Positions 1 through 10,200 of a DNA stretch of 64,000 bases are shown here, piece after piece (position 1 is the stretch's first letter; every line of letters begins with the position of its first letter). The notes under the pieces were generated by a model that worked only from the letters and a program-made list of their open reading frames with translations, searched no databases and was not told the DNA's origin. Made by a program: the position numbers and the translations under genes. The stretch is taken from positions 124,001 through 188,000 of the forward strand of contig JAADJZ010000007.1 of NCBI GenBank assembly GCA_011032825.1. The letters are read 5' to 3'. The stretch is from Massariosphaeria phaeospora (taxonomy: Eukaryota; Ascomycota; Dothideomycetes; Pleosporales).

Positions 1-312
1 TAACTTCTTCAATCTCCCTTGAACCCTATCCAGCTTACTTTAGTTTATGTTCGATCTCAATACCTAATGTTTGTTCATATTCAATTAGCAAATTCGGTCG
101 CGCTCTACGTTACATCCGAGAGACGCGTGGTGACTGGAAACACAAGGTTATTAAACAGAAACGGAGAAAAACGTTTGAGGTTGTGCTAAGATCCTCGCAA
201 CAAAAGCGTCGTCTCCGTATGCTCAATCAGTCCAGGACCAGCACGATCCACGATCCACGATCGAAAAACCACGGACCCATGCCCTTGGCCCCTTCTTCGC
301 CGACTTCTCCTT
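1..312. other. Intergenic, no gene seen
   Basis: I see no convincing gene here. The stretch lies just downstream of the minus-strand gene that ends at 313, so it probably contains that gene's 3' untranslated region. Confidence 0.4.
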
Positions 313-1083
313 CTATTCGGTCCCCCACTTCTTCTTATGTTCGGCCTCCCGCTTCTCCATCTGCAAAGCCTGCCGCTTCTCGTGCAACTGAATGCCCGAA
401 AACGAGCAGACAAGCGCCTTCTTCCCCCTGGCCTTCAGCTCACATTCCATCTTCAAATACCCATCACCAGCGAACCAGATACGCACCTCGCCACAACTGC
501 CTTCCGTCTTAACGATCATGGGCTCCAAATCTGCAATCTTTGCCCCCTCCTTAGGCCACTTGAGACGCTCCAGCAGCGTGCCGGCAAGCTCCTTGTACCC
601 TTCAATCCAGCCGTATCCCGAAGGCTGGTTCGTACACGTGTTGCACCTCTCGTCCTTGACGTCGTGAAAGCAGAGCATCACATGTATGGCGAACTCGTAT
701 CTGAAATCTCGGATATCGATGTCTTGGAGGAGCCACTCCCCGTAATACTGCGAGCTATACAGCTCCCAACTTGCCTCGAAGGGATTTGTGAGCTTGACCG
801 TCCTGCCCGACTGGATTTCGCGACGGGTTTCTTCAAATGCGGCATCCACCTCGAGTTCGTGCTCAACATCGTGTTGGATGGTGTAGCTGTTGAGCCCGCG
901 GATTACGTGTTTTGGGTCGCTCTTTGGAATATTGGCCCTAAAGTGGAAGTCAAGGCGTTTCTTTACCCGCTTCTTGGGCGTCGCGTCCATGGCGTCCATG
1001 TAGTACTGCAGGGTGCGCGTTGATGGTATGTTGTTGGTGCGCTTGCGCTTCTTGGATAACTTGGTTATCCTTGCTTGTGACAT
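313..1083 (-). CDS. Basic protein of unknown function, 256 aa
   Basis: I do not recognise this family. The single-exon frame encodes 256 residues from an ATG at 1083. The frame stays open upstream, but only through a run of 16 G, with a GTG as the furthest possible start, so the ATG at 1083 is the sensible one. The N-terminus is strongly basic (KKRKRT near residue 12 and KKRVKKR near residue 40), which suggests nuclear targeting. The middle is rich in aromatic residues and contains a CNTC motif. The C-terminus is a charged helix ending in EHKKKWGTE. Codon choice and the lack of stops support a real gene. A long frame on the opposite strand overlaps it and looks like a shadow. Confidence 0.65.
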   Translation of the reverse strand: MSQARITKLSKKRKRTNNIPSTRTLQYYMDAMDATPKKRVKKRLDFHFRANIPKSDPKHVIRGLNSYTIQHDVEHELEVDAAFEETRREIQSGRTVKLTNPFEASWELYSSQYYGEWLLQDIDIRDFRYEFAIHVMLCFHDVKDERCNTCTNQPSGYGWIEGYKELAGTLLERLKWPKEGAKIADLEPMIVKTEGSCGEVRIWFAGDGYLKMECELKARGKKALVCSFSGIQLHEKRQALQMEKREAEHKKKWGTE

Positions 1084-1169
1084 TTTTGGTTTTACTTTCT
1101 TCGGACAATCTTGAAGGACTAGAGACGTGGTAATTGGGAGAAAAGGTGATGGCAGGCGGAACGGGTGAT

Positions 1170-1185
1170 GGGGGGGGGGGGGGGG
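1170..1185. repeat. Poly-G homopolymer, 16 nt
   Basis: An uninterrupted run of 16 G on the plus strand lies about 90 bp upstream of the ATG of the minus-strand gene, where it is poly-C on the coding strand. It may be promoter or leader sequence. Runs this long are also prone to length errors in sequencing and replication. Confidence 0.9.
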
Positions 1186-1349
1186 TGTGGGGTTAATAAA
1201 TGAGGCCACGGCTGATCTCGGCCACTACCACCACCGCCACCGCCCTCTGGTACCGCTGCCTCCACTGTCGGCTTCGTCAGCGGAACCATACATCATCCAC
1301 TAGAACGGGCTCGGCCAAGCCTACCTCTCACAATCCACAACGGCCAACA

Positions 1350-1620
1350 TCAACCTGTACGAGCGCGATGGGACTGGTCAAAGATCACGTCGTTGAGCGC
1401 GAAGAACGACACGTACTGGCAGACGCGCGGGCAGAGAACATTTACGCAGAGCTCAACTTTCTGCGAGGGAGCCTCCTTCGATTTCAGCGTGATCTGAGTG
1501 GGTGGTGCGTTCTGTGGGGCGCACTGTCAGAACCATGGTTCATCAAGATGACGCGCGGGCGGACGGGCATGACAATTACAATCTCGGCGAACACAGCACA
1601 CGGCAGTTGAGATCGGAGCA
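1350..1620 (-). pseudogene. Possible coding remnant, frameshifted
   Basis: On the minus strand two overlapping frames look protein-like. One, about 1620 to 1527, carries hydrophobic residues (AEIVIVMPVRPRVILMNHG). The second, 1526 to 1350, is open for 58 codons and encodes a segment with VELCVNVLCPRVCQYVSFF before a stop. A single frameshift near 1525 would join them. No start codon or splice site makes a clean gene, so this is either a decayed gene or chance. The rest of 1084-2044 shows nothing convincing. Confidence 0.25.
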
Positions 1621-2044
1621 TCTGTATGTGGGGCCCGTGTGAGATACAACGCAATTCTGTAGATATTGCGTGTGCCCAGGTGGAGATTTTGGGAACTGAC
1701 GGTGTAACGCCGGGGCCGTTGGCGAAGTTTCTAGGGGCACGTGGCTTGGAAGAGCCGGGTGCGTTGAGAACTGGCTCTTCCGAATGTAAGTTGGAGACAG
1801 TAGTGTGCAGGCTGACAGACAGTAGGGATTTGGGTGCCTGATCGTATTCATGAGTGGCCAGCCAGTGGATTGCTGCAGTATGTTGCGCCAGGACCGTCGG
1901 TGTGGGAAGGTTGGAGAGTATAATAACGCAACGTAACCTAAATGAAGGCCAGGGCCGAAGATAGGCGCGAACTACATGAGAAGGTTGCTCGGGTTTGAGG
2001 TCTCCCTACCCACAGATCTCGAAATTTCACACCCTACCGCTCCA

Positions 2045-5000
2045 TTACATAGTAAATCCATGTACAGCACTCGGCCATTCTTGATCCATCATAGCACTCA
2101 CTCTCTTCAGAATCCTGCTCCCTCCAAGCAAGACCTGGAAACGGTCAATCCGCTCTTCAGCCTCCATCATCAGAAAAGCCGGCAACCCAAACACGGAAAC
2201 AGACTTCGAGCTAGATTCAGAGGAGTTGGGAGAGCTCGATGTGACTGTGAGGTCGTAGGGTTCCTTCATCGAAGCTAGGATAACTTGGGCGGCGAACGGG
2301 TTAAGGCCAGCCCGACGTAGAAATACCTCCCACTGTAGCAGGTTAACGATGATCTTTGGCATACTGCTGGAAGGGATAGTGAAAAGGATATGCTGGTTTT
2401 TTGAACACTCACGTATGTCTCCTCCGATGCGAACTTGAGGCTGCTGATATCCTGTGACGCATGGGGTAAGCCATAGACTGCCATCTGCTTCACAATCGAC
2501 CGTGCGAGTGCTTGTTCTCCGCCACGAACATATTCGACAAGTACGTCTCCTTCTATCTCTGAAACAAACTTTTCAAAATGCGCTAGCGTTTCCTTGTCGC
2601 GGGTGTCGAGGGGACGTCCAGTTCCATGCGCTTCCATCTCGCGGCTTAACCCTTCGCTGATCATTATCACGAGCCTCTCATATCTATATTGGAGGACCCC
2701 GATTCGCTCTCTGAGAGGAGATCGATCAGGTTGGCCAGGAAGAGCTCGTTGTCTCAATTGCTGTAGAGTTGCGATGATTAAACCTGTAGATGGAGACAGG
2801 AGGAGATCGGCTTCGTTCGTGGCCCAATTCGGCAGATCAAAGTCACGATCTATGAATTCTGCTCTAGGATACAATTTCTCCACCTCCTTTGTAAGACTGC
2901 GTTGCTTTAGTAGCGTTGTTGAGATGATGAATGTGCATGGTGGCAGTTCTCTTGGAATGGATGGTAGCGGTGGTGGTGGCATTGACCGTGTTGCTTCTTG
3001 CGCATGAAATTCTGCGTCTACCCGAGATAGTTCGACCGGTATGATGGGGTTATTGTCAGGACTATGCGGTGTGTCCATAGTATGGCTTGGAATGTTTGCA
3101 GTCTTAGATGACCGAACAGGCTTGCCTTGAACCTCCATGAATCTGTGAAGCGCGGTAGAAGCCGAGAACAATCCACCAAACATCAGACTGTTGTCGGTAT
3201 CCTTTGGTGCGGCATCTTTCCTTGATTTCTGTGACTTAGAAAAAGGCTCCGGGTGAGGTGCAATTGCTGGGAAATTGGGCCGCCGCACATTAGGAGATGG
3301 CCCGGAAACAGCAGGGCTTCTGTTGAAGTGATAGCTTTCATGCACTGGAGTGCGGGATCTCGACGCTAGCTCAAATGCTGCCGCACTTTTATTCTTTTTC
3401 TGTACGTTCTGAGTGACTGTATCCGCGTGCTCTTCTTCCAGCTCGAGTCTTCTCTTTCTTATCAACGCATCCATATCGTGTAATTCTTGACTTTCCGCTG
3501 GTTCAAGTTCATCTTCACTACCCTTCGCGTCTTCTAGGATCCGAAGACCGTCCCGCTTCCAGACTTCCGTTGAGCTACTTGCAACATCGCCCATAGCCAT
3601 TTCAGCCAGCATTGAGCTCAAGATGTCTTCTCCATGGAGTTTTTCATTTATAGCCACATGAGTCTGCTCACGGATGAGCTTCCACTCCAGAGTCCTCTCT
3701 AGCTTAGCCACACCATGCCAGGAAGGAGTCGCCTTCAAATCGTTTCTCTTTATGTGAAGAATGAATTTCCTCTGAGCGTCCAGTTCAGTATCCAGACCAG
3801 AATCCTTTTTGATCAACTTGTTCCCAAACTGATTCCATGGGGAAATCGGCTGAGAGAGTTCGACGTGGGGAACTTCTACCCGCATTGTGGTGTCAACTTC
3901 CGAGAGCTGTTCATTCTCGACCTTCATCCTGGCTTCTTCGACAAATGGCTCGACGTCTCTATAGAAGCTCGCAATGCTCTCGTCATTATCCAGTATGTCA
4001 TTGCCATTCTCGTACTGAGAAGGTAGATCGGGAATATATTCGTGCAGCATATCTGGGAATGAAACCGACTTCAGTTTCTTCAATGGAGACTCACTAAACA
4101 TTGGCGGAGTCAGTGGTCCTTCCACTTTCAAACCTTCGGCTCTTCTTTTGGATACTGGCAAAGATGACTCGCTAAACACCGCATTCGTAAGATGCTCGTA
4201 GTCCAGATCCTCGAGTAACATCGGATCACTCCCGTCAGAGCCTTCCCGCACCAGAGCGTCACCTTGCATAATCTGTTTCTCGAGGACTTTGGCCTCCGCC
4301 AACGTGGAGTTGCTACTCTCTGAGAGCAGCTCGAGGCGATTGGCAGGTGAAGACGGGACATAAGGCGTCGGTGGCGGTGATAATGGAAGTAATGGTGGGG
4401 TCACCGGTCGCAGAGCAGGGTTCTAGTTATGTTAGTTGAAACCACACGCATATGGCCAACACTAACCCGCTTGTAGCTCAGGTTTTCGGCTTTGACCTGC
4501 TCCAAATCCAATAAGGTGTACGAGTCCCGAACAGAGTCTTGGAGAAAGAGAAGCACATCTTTCGAAATGGCTAGTTTCTCGACTTTAGCTCGCTGCTCAC
4601 TTTGCTCGGGGTATGCGAAGTACTTTGCTGGCCAGTTGAATCCTTCGTCTTTCTCCTCGTCGACTGTTTCAAATGGGATGTTCAGGTTAGTCAAGTTGGG
4701 GGTGGTAGGGCTGCCAAAATTGTGCAGATCGAGCTCATCATCAGATCGTAGCATTGGAAGTTCTTGCTTGAGCCGAAGGATTCGTTTGTGCTCATCTGTT
4801 GCCACTGGTCCGCTATCTGATTGCTGTTGCATCGAATGAATCGAGTGCAGTAAGAGCGCGGCGTCTTTGCTAACAGCTAGTCGCTCTTTTGTTAATTTAT
4901 CGCCCGGGTTAGTAATAGAAGAACTTGGGGGATCTCGTAGATCTGTATGAAGGATGTTGTTAGATGGAGCAGGAATGTTGTTAATGGATGGCTGCTCTGT

Positions 5001-5078
5001 CGTGTAAGTTTTGCATAGCCCATGAAACCGTGCGTACTCCAGGACGGTCGGCTCTGGCTCTTCCAGATCGAGCTCCAT
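2045..5078 (-). CDS. XPF/Zip2-like protein (three exons), 976 aa
   Basis: Exons are 5078-4467, 4422-2413 and 2353-2045. The introns are 44 bp (GTTAGT, CTAAC branch) and 59 bp (GTGAGT to AAAG), both phase 0. The N-terminal part contains two similar segments, ERLAVSKDAALLLHSI and EKLAISKDVLLFLQDS, followed by long disordered acidic stretches. The C-terminal 250 residues resemble a degenerate XPF/ERCC4 nuclease fold: a strand ending FIISTTLL, then ADLLLSPSTGLIIATLQQL, then a RYERLVIMISEG strand. The last exon has a helix-hairpin-like GLNPFAAQVIL and an ending near LLGGSRILKRVSAMM. This arrangement recalls fungal Zip2/SHOC1-type meiotic proteins, which is my inference. That the gene is real is much surer than its function. 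The transposon lies about 320 bp upstream of its start. Confidence 0.75.
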
Positions 5079-5400
5079 ATTGCCATGGATTTTGTAGATG
5101 CGCTGTGATGGTTAGTGTGATGTTGAGACGACGTTGCGTCCCGAGGTCGCGCCTTCCAGATGTCTTGAAGTATTAGCGTAATCACGTGAACTCGTGAAAG
5201 CGCGAAAGTATATTAAGCAATTCGTAAAGTGCACCTACCTGGTAGATTCATGAATGAGTCGCTGTACGCATGACTGTAGTTGATTAGACAAGCTGCAAGT
5301 GTCCTCTATTTAGTGTGAGTTATCGAGTATATGTTCGGGTATATCATTCTTAGCATCTCCAAAAGCTACCCCGAGATGAATAAAAACCACAAATTCGCTA

Positions 5401-5457
5401 ACGTACCTCACGGGTTCGTGCATCACACGGGTTCGTGCATCACTTTTGCCAAGCCCC
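5401..5457 (+). repeat. Left terminal inverted repeat with 17-bp internal duplication
   Basis: The first 26 bases match the reverse complement of the right end exactly. Then a 17-bp unit (ACGGGTTCGTGCATCAC) is present a second time at 5427-5443, and the match resumes with TTTTGCCAAGCCCC. The right end has only one copy of the unit. Confidence 0.9.
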
Positions 5458-5480
5458 CACCAAACTCTACCTCCTACGTG

Positions 5481-7135
5481 ATGCCTCAACAACAACACCA
5501 GATAGAACCTTCTAAAGAACGTCAGATACAGCTTGCGCTTCAGGCTCTTAAACAAGACGCGACACTCTCTCAGCGACGCGCTGCAGCTATCTACAACGTC
5601 GATCAATCAACACTAAGCCGCCGACGCGCAGGACAGACTTCACAAGCAGATTACTGGCCTAAATCAAGGAATCTAACAAAGACCGAGGAGGGCGTAGTTG
5701 TTGAGTATATACTTGAGCTCATATCGCGCGGATTTCCCCCTAGGCTCGCAGCTGTAGCTGATATGGCCAATTCCTTGCGCGCAGAGCGCAATCTGGGCCA
5801 GGTTGGCTTAAACTGGCCCAGTACGTGGGTTATGCACTGCCCTGAGTTCACAATGAAGTTCAATCGCAAGTACGATTACAAGAGAGCGCTCTGCGAGGAT
5901 CCTGAGGTTATCCAGGGCTGGTTTCGCCTAGTAGCCAACATAAAAGCCAAGTACGGTATCTAGGATGTAGACACGTACAACTTTGACGAGACAGGCTTCA
6001 TGATGGGCCAGATATCAACTAGGGCGGTTGTTACCGCTTCAGAGAGACGAGGACGGCCAAAGGCAATACAGCAAGGCAATAGAGAGTGGACGACGGTCAT
6101 CCAAGGCATCAACGCGACAGGGTGGGCATTCCACCCTTCATCATCTTCAAGGGCTACTATCACCTCTCTGCCTGGTACAAGGAGGAGAATCTGCCCCAGG
6201 ACTGGGTTATTGCAGTCTCTGAGAAGGGCTGGACAACAAATGAGCTTGGGCTGCAGTGGTTGAAGCACTTTGATGAGCATACAAAGAAGAGAGTAGTTGG
6301 CAGCCACCGACTGCTCGCAATCGACGGCTATAAGAGCCATGACTCGCTCGCATTCCAGCAATACTGCAAGGAGAACAAGATTATCACTATCTGCATGCCT
6401 CCGCACTCATCGCACCTCCTGCAGCCTCTTGATGTGGGTTGTTTTGCTCCTCTGAAGAAGGCGTACGGGCGCCAAGCCGAAGATCTCATGCGCAACCGGA
6501 TCACCCACATTACAAAACTTGAGTTCCTACCATGCTTTATACGCGCCTATAATGCAGCAATTACTCCTAGTAATATCCAAGGAGGGTTTCGAGGCGCTGG
6601 ATTGGTCCCATTTGACCCAGAACGGGTCATAACAGCCCTTGACGTCCGGCTACGTACTCCATCACTACTACTGCCTATCAACAACGAGCCCTGGCAGTCG
6701 CAAACCCCAAGCAATACCCTTGAACTAGGGTCGCAATCGACGCTCGTGAAGGCAAGGATTCAGAGGCATATAGATAGCTCACCAACGTCTATGGTAGAGG
6801 CCTTTGAGAAGGTCTCAAAGGGGGCAGCTATTATCGCGCACAAGCTAGTGTTGGCGCAACGGGAGATAGCTGAGCTGAAGATAGCAAATGAGGCCGCTAC
6901 GCGACGTAAATCGCATAAAAGAAAGCGGGTTTAGGCAGAAGGGACCTTGACAGTTGAGGATGGGGCTCGTCTGACTGCTCTAAAGGAGTTTGGGGCGCGT
7001 AGTGATAGGAAGAAGCTAAAGACGCGAGTACGCGCTGAAGCAGGTGAACCATCTCAAAGACGGTGTGGACGGTGTCATCAGGCTGGGCACAACGCGCGTA
7101 CGTGTAAGCAAGCAGTAGAAGTAGACTCTGAATAA
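5481..7135 (+). pseudogene. Broken pogo/Fot1 transposase
   Basis: The frame begins at ATG 5481. The N-terminal part has a psq-type helix-turn-helix (SQRRAAAIYNVDQSTLSRR) and then a CENPB/Tc5-type DNA-binding domain ending near WVMHCPEFTMKFNRKYD. A TAG at 5961-5963 interrupts it just before the DDE-1 domain start (DTYNFDETGF, first catalytic Asp region). Near 6130 the frame shifts by one base, after which the DDE core continues with LLAIDGYKSHDS and PPHSSHLLQPLDVGCFAPLKK. A second TAG at 6932-6934 precedes a tail with a CCHC-like knuckle (CGRCHQAGHNARTC). Both TAG codons would arise from CAG by C-to-T, as in repeat-induced point mutation. The copy cannot make a full transposase. Confidence 0.88.
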
Positions 7136-7206
7136 TATCTCGTGTTATATTACTCTACACAGAGCCAAAGTGGGCTGTTTTGCGCCAGAATGGGGTGGTT
7201 TTGGTA

Positions 7207-7246
7207 GGGGCTTGGCAAAAGTGATGCACGAACCCGTGAGGTACGT
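7207..7246 (-). repeat. Right terminal inverted repeat
   Basis: Read on the minus strand, this end matches the left end over 40 bases except for the 17-bp duplication found only on the left. It is followed by the TA target duplication at 7247-7248. Confidence 0.9.
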
Positions 7247-7289
7247 TATAAAACTGACCCATTTCACTTTACGCGTAGCCAACCAACCA

Positions 7290-10200
7290 CTAACCCCATG
7301 TCCCTCCACCGCCTCGGCCTTGCCTCTTCTGCGCCGACAACCGCCAATCATCCTCACCCGCAAACTTGTTATGCAGCGGCTGAATGCGTTCCGCCTTCTT
7401 CCTCTTGCTCAGGCGATCCGTCGGCGCAACCTTGAAGAACGTCGGCGCTGCCTCGACCAGCCACTTTGGCTCGATCGCGCTGCAACAATGCATATACTCC
7501 TTGGTCGTCTCAACGAGGTTTTGGTAGATGACGTGTTCGCAGGGCTTGCCGAATAGCGCCGACGACGGATGCAGGAAGACCGGTGTGCCTTCGACGAGCG
7601 TCTTGTAACCCTCGGAGGGGTCTTTACGCGCGCTGTTGCGGAAGAAACCCGAGCAGAGGGCTTGCCGGACTTTGATGGTGTCGCGGCCGCAGGAGACGAG
7701 TTTGTGTTTGTGGCGGGCCATAATGTCCTCTAGTTGACGGCGGACGTCTTTGACGCGAGTCAGGTTGCGGGGTTGGATGAAGTTTTCGATGCAATAGGCG
7801 TGCGAGAAATTTGAAGATTTCCAGCCGTTGTAAACGTTGAGAAGTGTGATGTGGTCGCCGGAGGGGTCGTTGAATTTGGCTTTCTTTTGGTCGGCTTGTT
7901 GTTGCTTGTCGCGGGGGCGGTGGAAGATGTTCTGTGTGGCGGAGATCATGGCGACGATTGTGAGGACTTCGTCAGAGCACTGCATGTCAACGGATTTGAT
8001 GAGTGATTTTGAGAGGGACGGATCCATGGGGAAGTCGGCCATTTGGCGGCCGAGACGGGTCAACAGGCCTTCGTCGTCGAGCGCCCCAAGACAGTAAAGT
8101 TCTTCCAGAGCTGTAAGCATAGTGTTTGTAGGAGGAGGATCCATAAAGTTGAAGTGAAGGAGGTCATTGATGCCCATGGCCTTCAGCATCAAGATCGTGT
8201 TCGACAAGTTTTGTCGCTGAATCTCGGGTATCGTAGTAGGCAGCATCTCGTTCTGGAAAGCGGATTCCGTGTATAGACGGAAGCATTTGCCAGGCCCAGT
8301 TCGACCAGCTCGTCCACTTCGTTGCCGGGCTTGCGCTTGTGAAATAGGCGTGATCTGAAGCCTGTCCATACCCAGCTTACCATCATAACTGCTCTGTTTC
8401 ACGAAGCCTGGATCGATGACATAGTAAATTCCATCGATAGTCAGACTCGTTTCGGCAATATTCGTAGCGATGACTACTTTTCGACTTCCTGGCGGACCTG
8501 GTTCGAACACACGGGTAGCGACCTCAGTAGGGAGGGCACCATAGATGGGGAGGATTGCGAGCTCGGGTACATTGGGTCCTAGAGCCTTCATTCGCTCATG
8601 AAGAACCTCGCAAGAGGAATCAATCTCCTCTTTGCCAGTAAGGAAGAGAAGGATATCGCCAGTCGGCTCTGTCAGGTGGATTTGCATGACAGTAACTAGT
8701 GCCGCATCCAGATAGTCAGATTCGGGCTCTCGGCTGTACATGACCTCAACCGGGTAGGTTCGTCCAGGAATTGAGAAGATTGGACACTTGTTAAAGTACT
8801 CGGAGAACTTATCGGCATCTAAGGTAGCGCTGGTAACGATAAGCTTCATATCCGGCCTCCTTTTGAGGGTCTTCTTTAGCAGTCCAAAAAGGACATCTGT
8901 CGCAATTGTGCGCTCGTGCGCTTCGTCAAGCATGATGCAGCTGTACTTTGATAGCAATGGGTCTAAGAGAATCTCTCTCTGTAAGATACCATCCGTCATG
9001 TACTTGATCTTTGTGTCCGGATTGGTCAAGTCCTCAAAACGGATTGTATAGCCAACTTCGTTACCGAGTTTGCAGCCTACCTCTTCCGCCACACGCTTAG
9101 CCACGCTCATGGCTGCGACACGTCGAGGTTGTGTACAGCCGATCATCAACTCGTTTGCATACCCCGCTTCGGCTAGGTACTGCGTCATTTGCGTGGTCTT
9201 TCCAGAACCCGTGTCACCGACTACAATGAGGATTTGGTGAGCTGATATAGCTTCTAGGAGCTGTTTCCTGAATTTGAAAACCGGGAGCGATTCTCTCTGT
9301 TCCTTCATGCTCATTGAAGTCCGTTTGCCAAAGGAAGCATCCCTCCCAGTCGAGATTTTCTTCCATTCCGGTATAGCCTCATTAGGTTGATTGGTGCGAG
9401 TATTCCGTAAGTCAGTAGCGAACTGTTTTTGTTGCGCCATAGGATCGTTCCACTGGCTACTAAGATCGACTTGTGATGCCTCTTGTGCAGCCTTCTCTTG
9501 AACCTCTTGCTGTCGCAAGTCCCGTCTCTCTCGTGCTAGTCCTTCTCCCGCCATCGCGGCACGATTCATCGATCCATCCGGTGCCTTGACGACTCGAATA
9601 GGGGACAGTTCAAGGGACTGTTTGGTCTGGCCGGCCAAGAAGGGAGGCTCCTCTTCGCGTACCTCAATGTCCACGTCTTCCTCCTCTTCGAACCCGCCTT
9701 CTCCATTAATGTGAGCGTTAAAGTCCTCGTCGATGTCTGGGAAATCGCTCTTCGGTAGAACGCCTGACGCAATTAATTGTTTGATTTCCCATCTTTCAGG
9801 TGAAGTCATGCGTTTCCGCATCCCATTGCGCCGGGAATTATACCCATCCTCTACTACGGGTACTGTGTCGGTGATACCAGAGATACCTGGCATCCCACCA
9901 AGTGCTTGGGAGTTGGCTCCTGATCCTATCCGTTGCTGTGGAACCAAGTCACGGCCGGTCCGCTGATCAACCTCTTTCATAGACAGTGATACCTTGCCAC
10001 CTTCCATCTTGATCACTTTGACCTTAACTTCTTGCCATCTAGACACGAGATCTGAAGGGTGGTTGACACGGGCTCCCTCCTGCATTTGCGTAACATGGAC
10101 CAGCCCGTCCACTTTGCCCCGCACACCCAGCAGGTTCACAAATGCACCAAAGTCTTTCACTCCCGTAACCTTGCCGTTATAGACCTTGTATAACACCGGC

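Larger units (their letters stand above)
5401..7246 (+). mobile_element. Fot1/pogo-type DNA transposon, degenerate copy
   Basis: The element of about 1.85 kb starts and ends with the same inverted sequence (ACGTACCTCACGGGTTCG...) and is flanked on both sides by TA (5399-5400 and 7247-7248), the expected target duplication of the Tc1-mariner/pogo superfamily. It carries one transposase reading frame, broken by two TAG codons and one frameshift. It sits in the spacer between the end of PRP22 and the start of the XPF-like gene, with its 3' end 43 bp from the PRP22 stop codon. Confidence 0.9.

Noticed and set aside
337..1023. 228-codon plus-strand frame overlapping the first gene
   Set aside because: It is the antisense shadow of the minus-strand gene 313-1083; it has no domain and poor composition.
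7145..7363. Minus-strand frame over the right transposon end
   Set aside because: It runs across the terminal repeat into the PRP22 3' end and resembles no protein.
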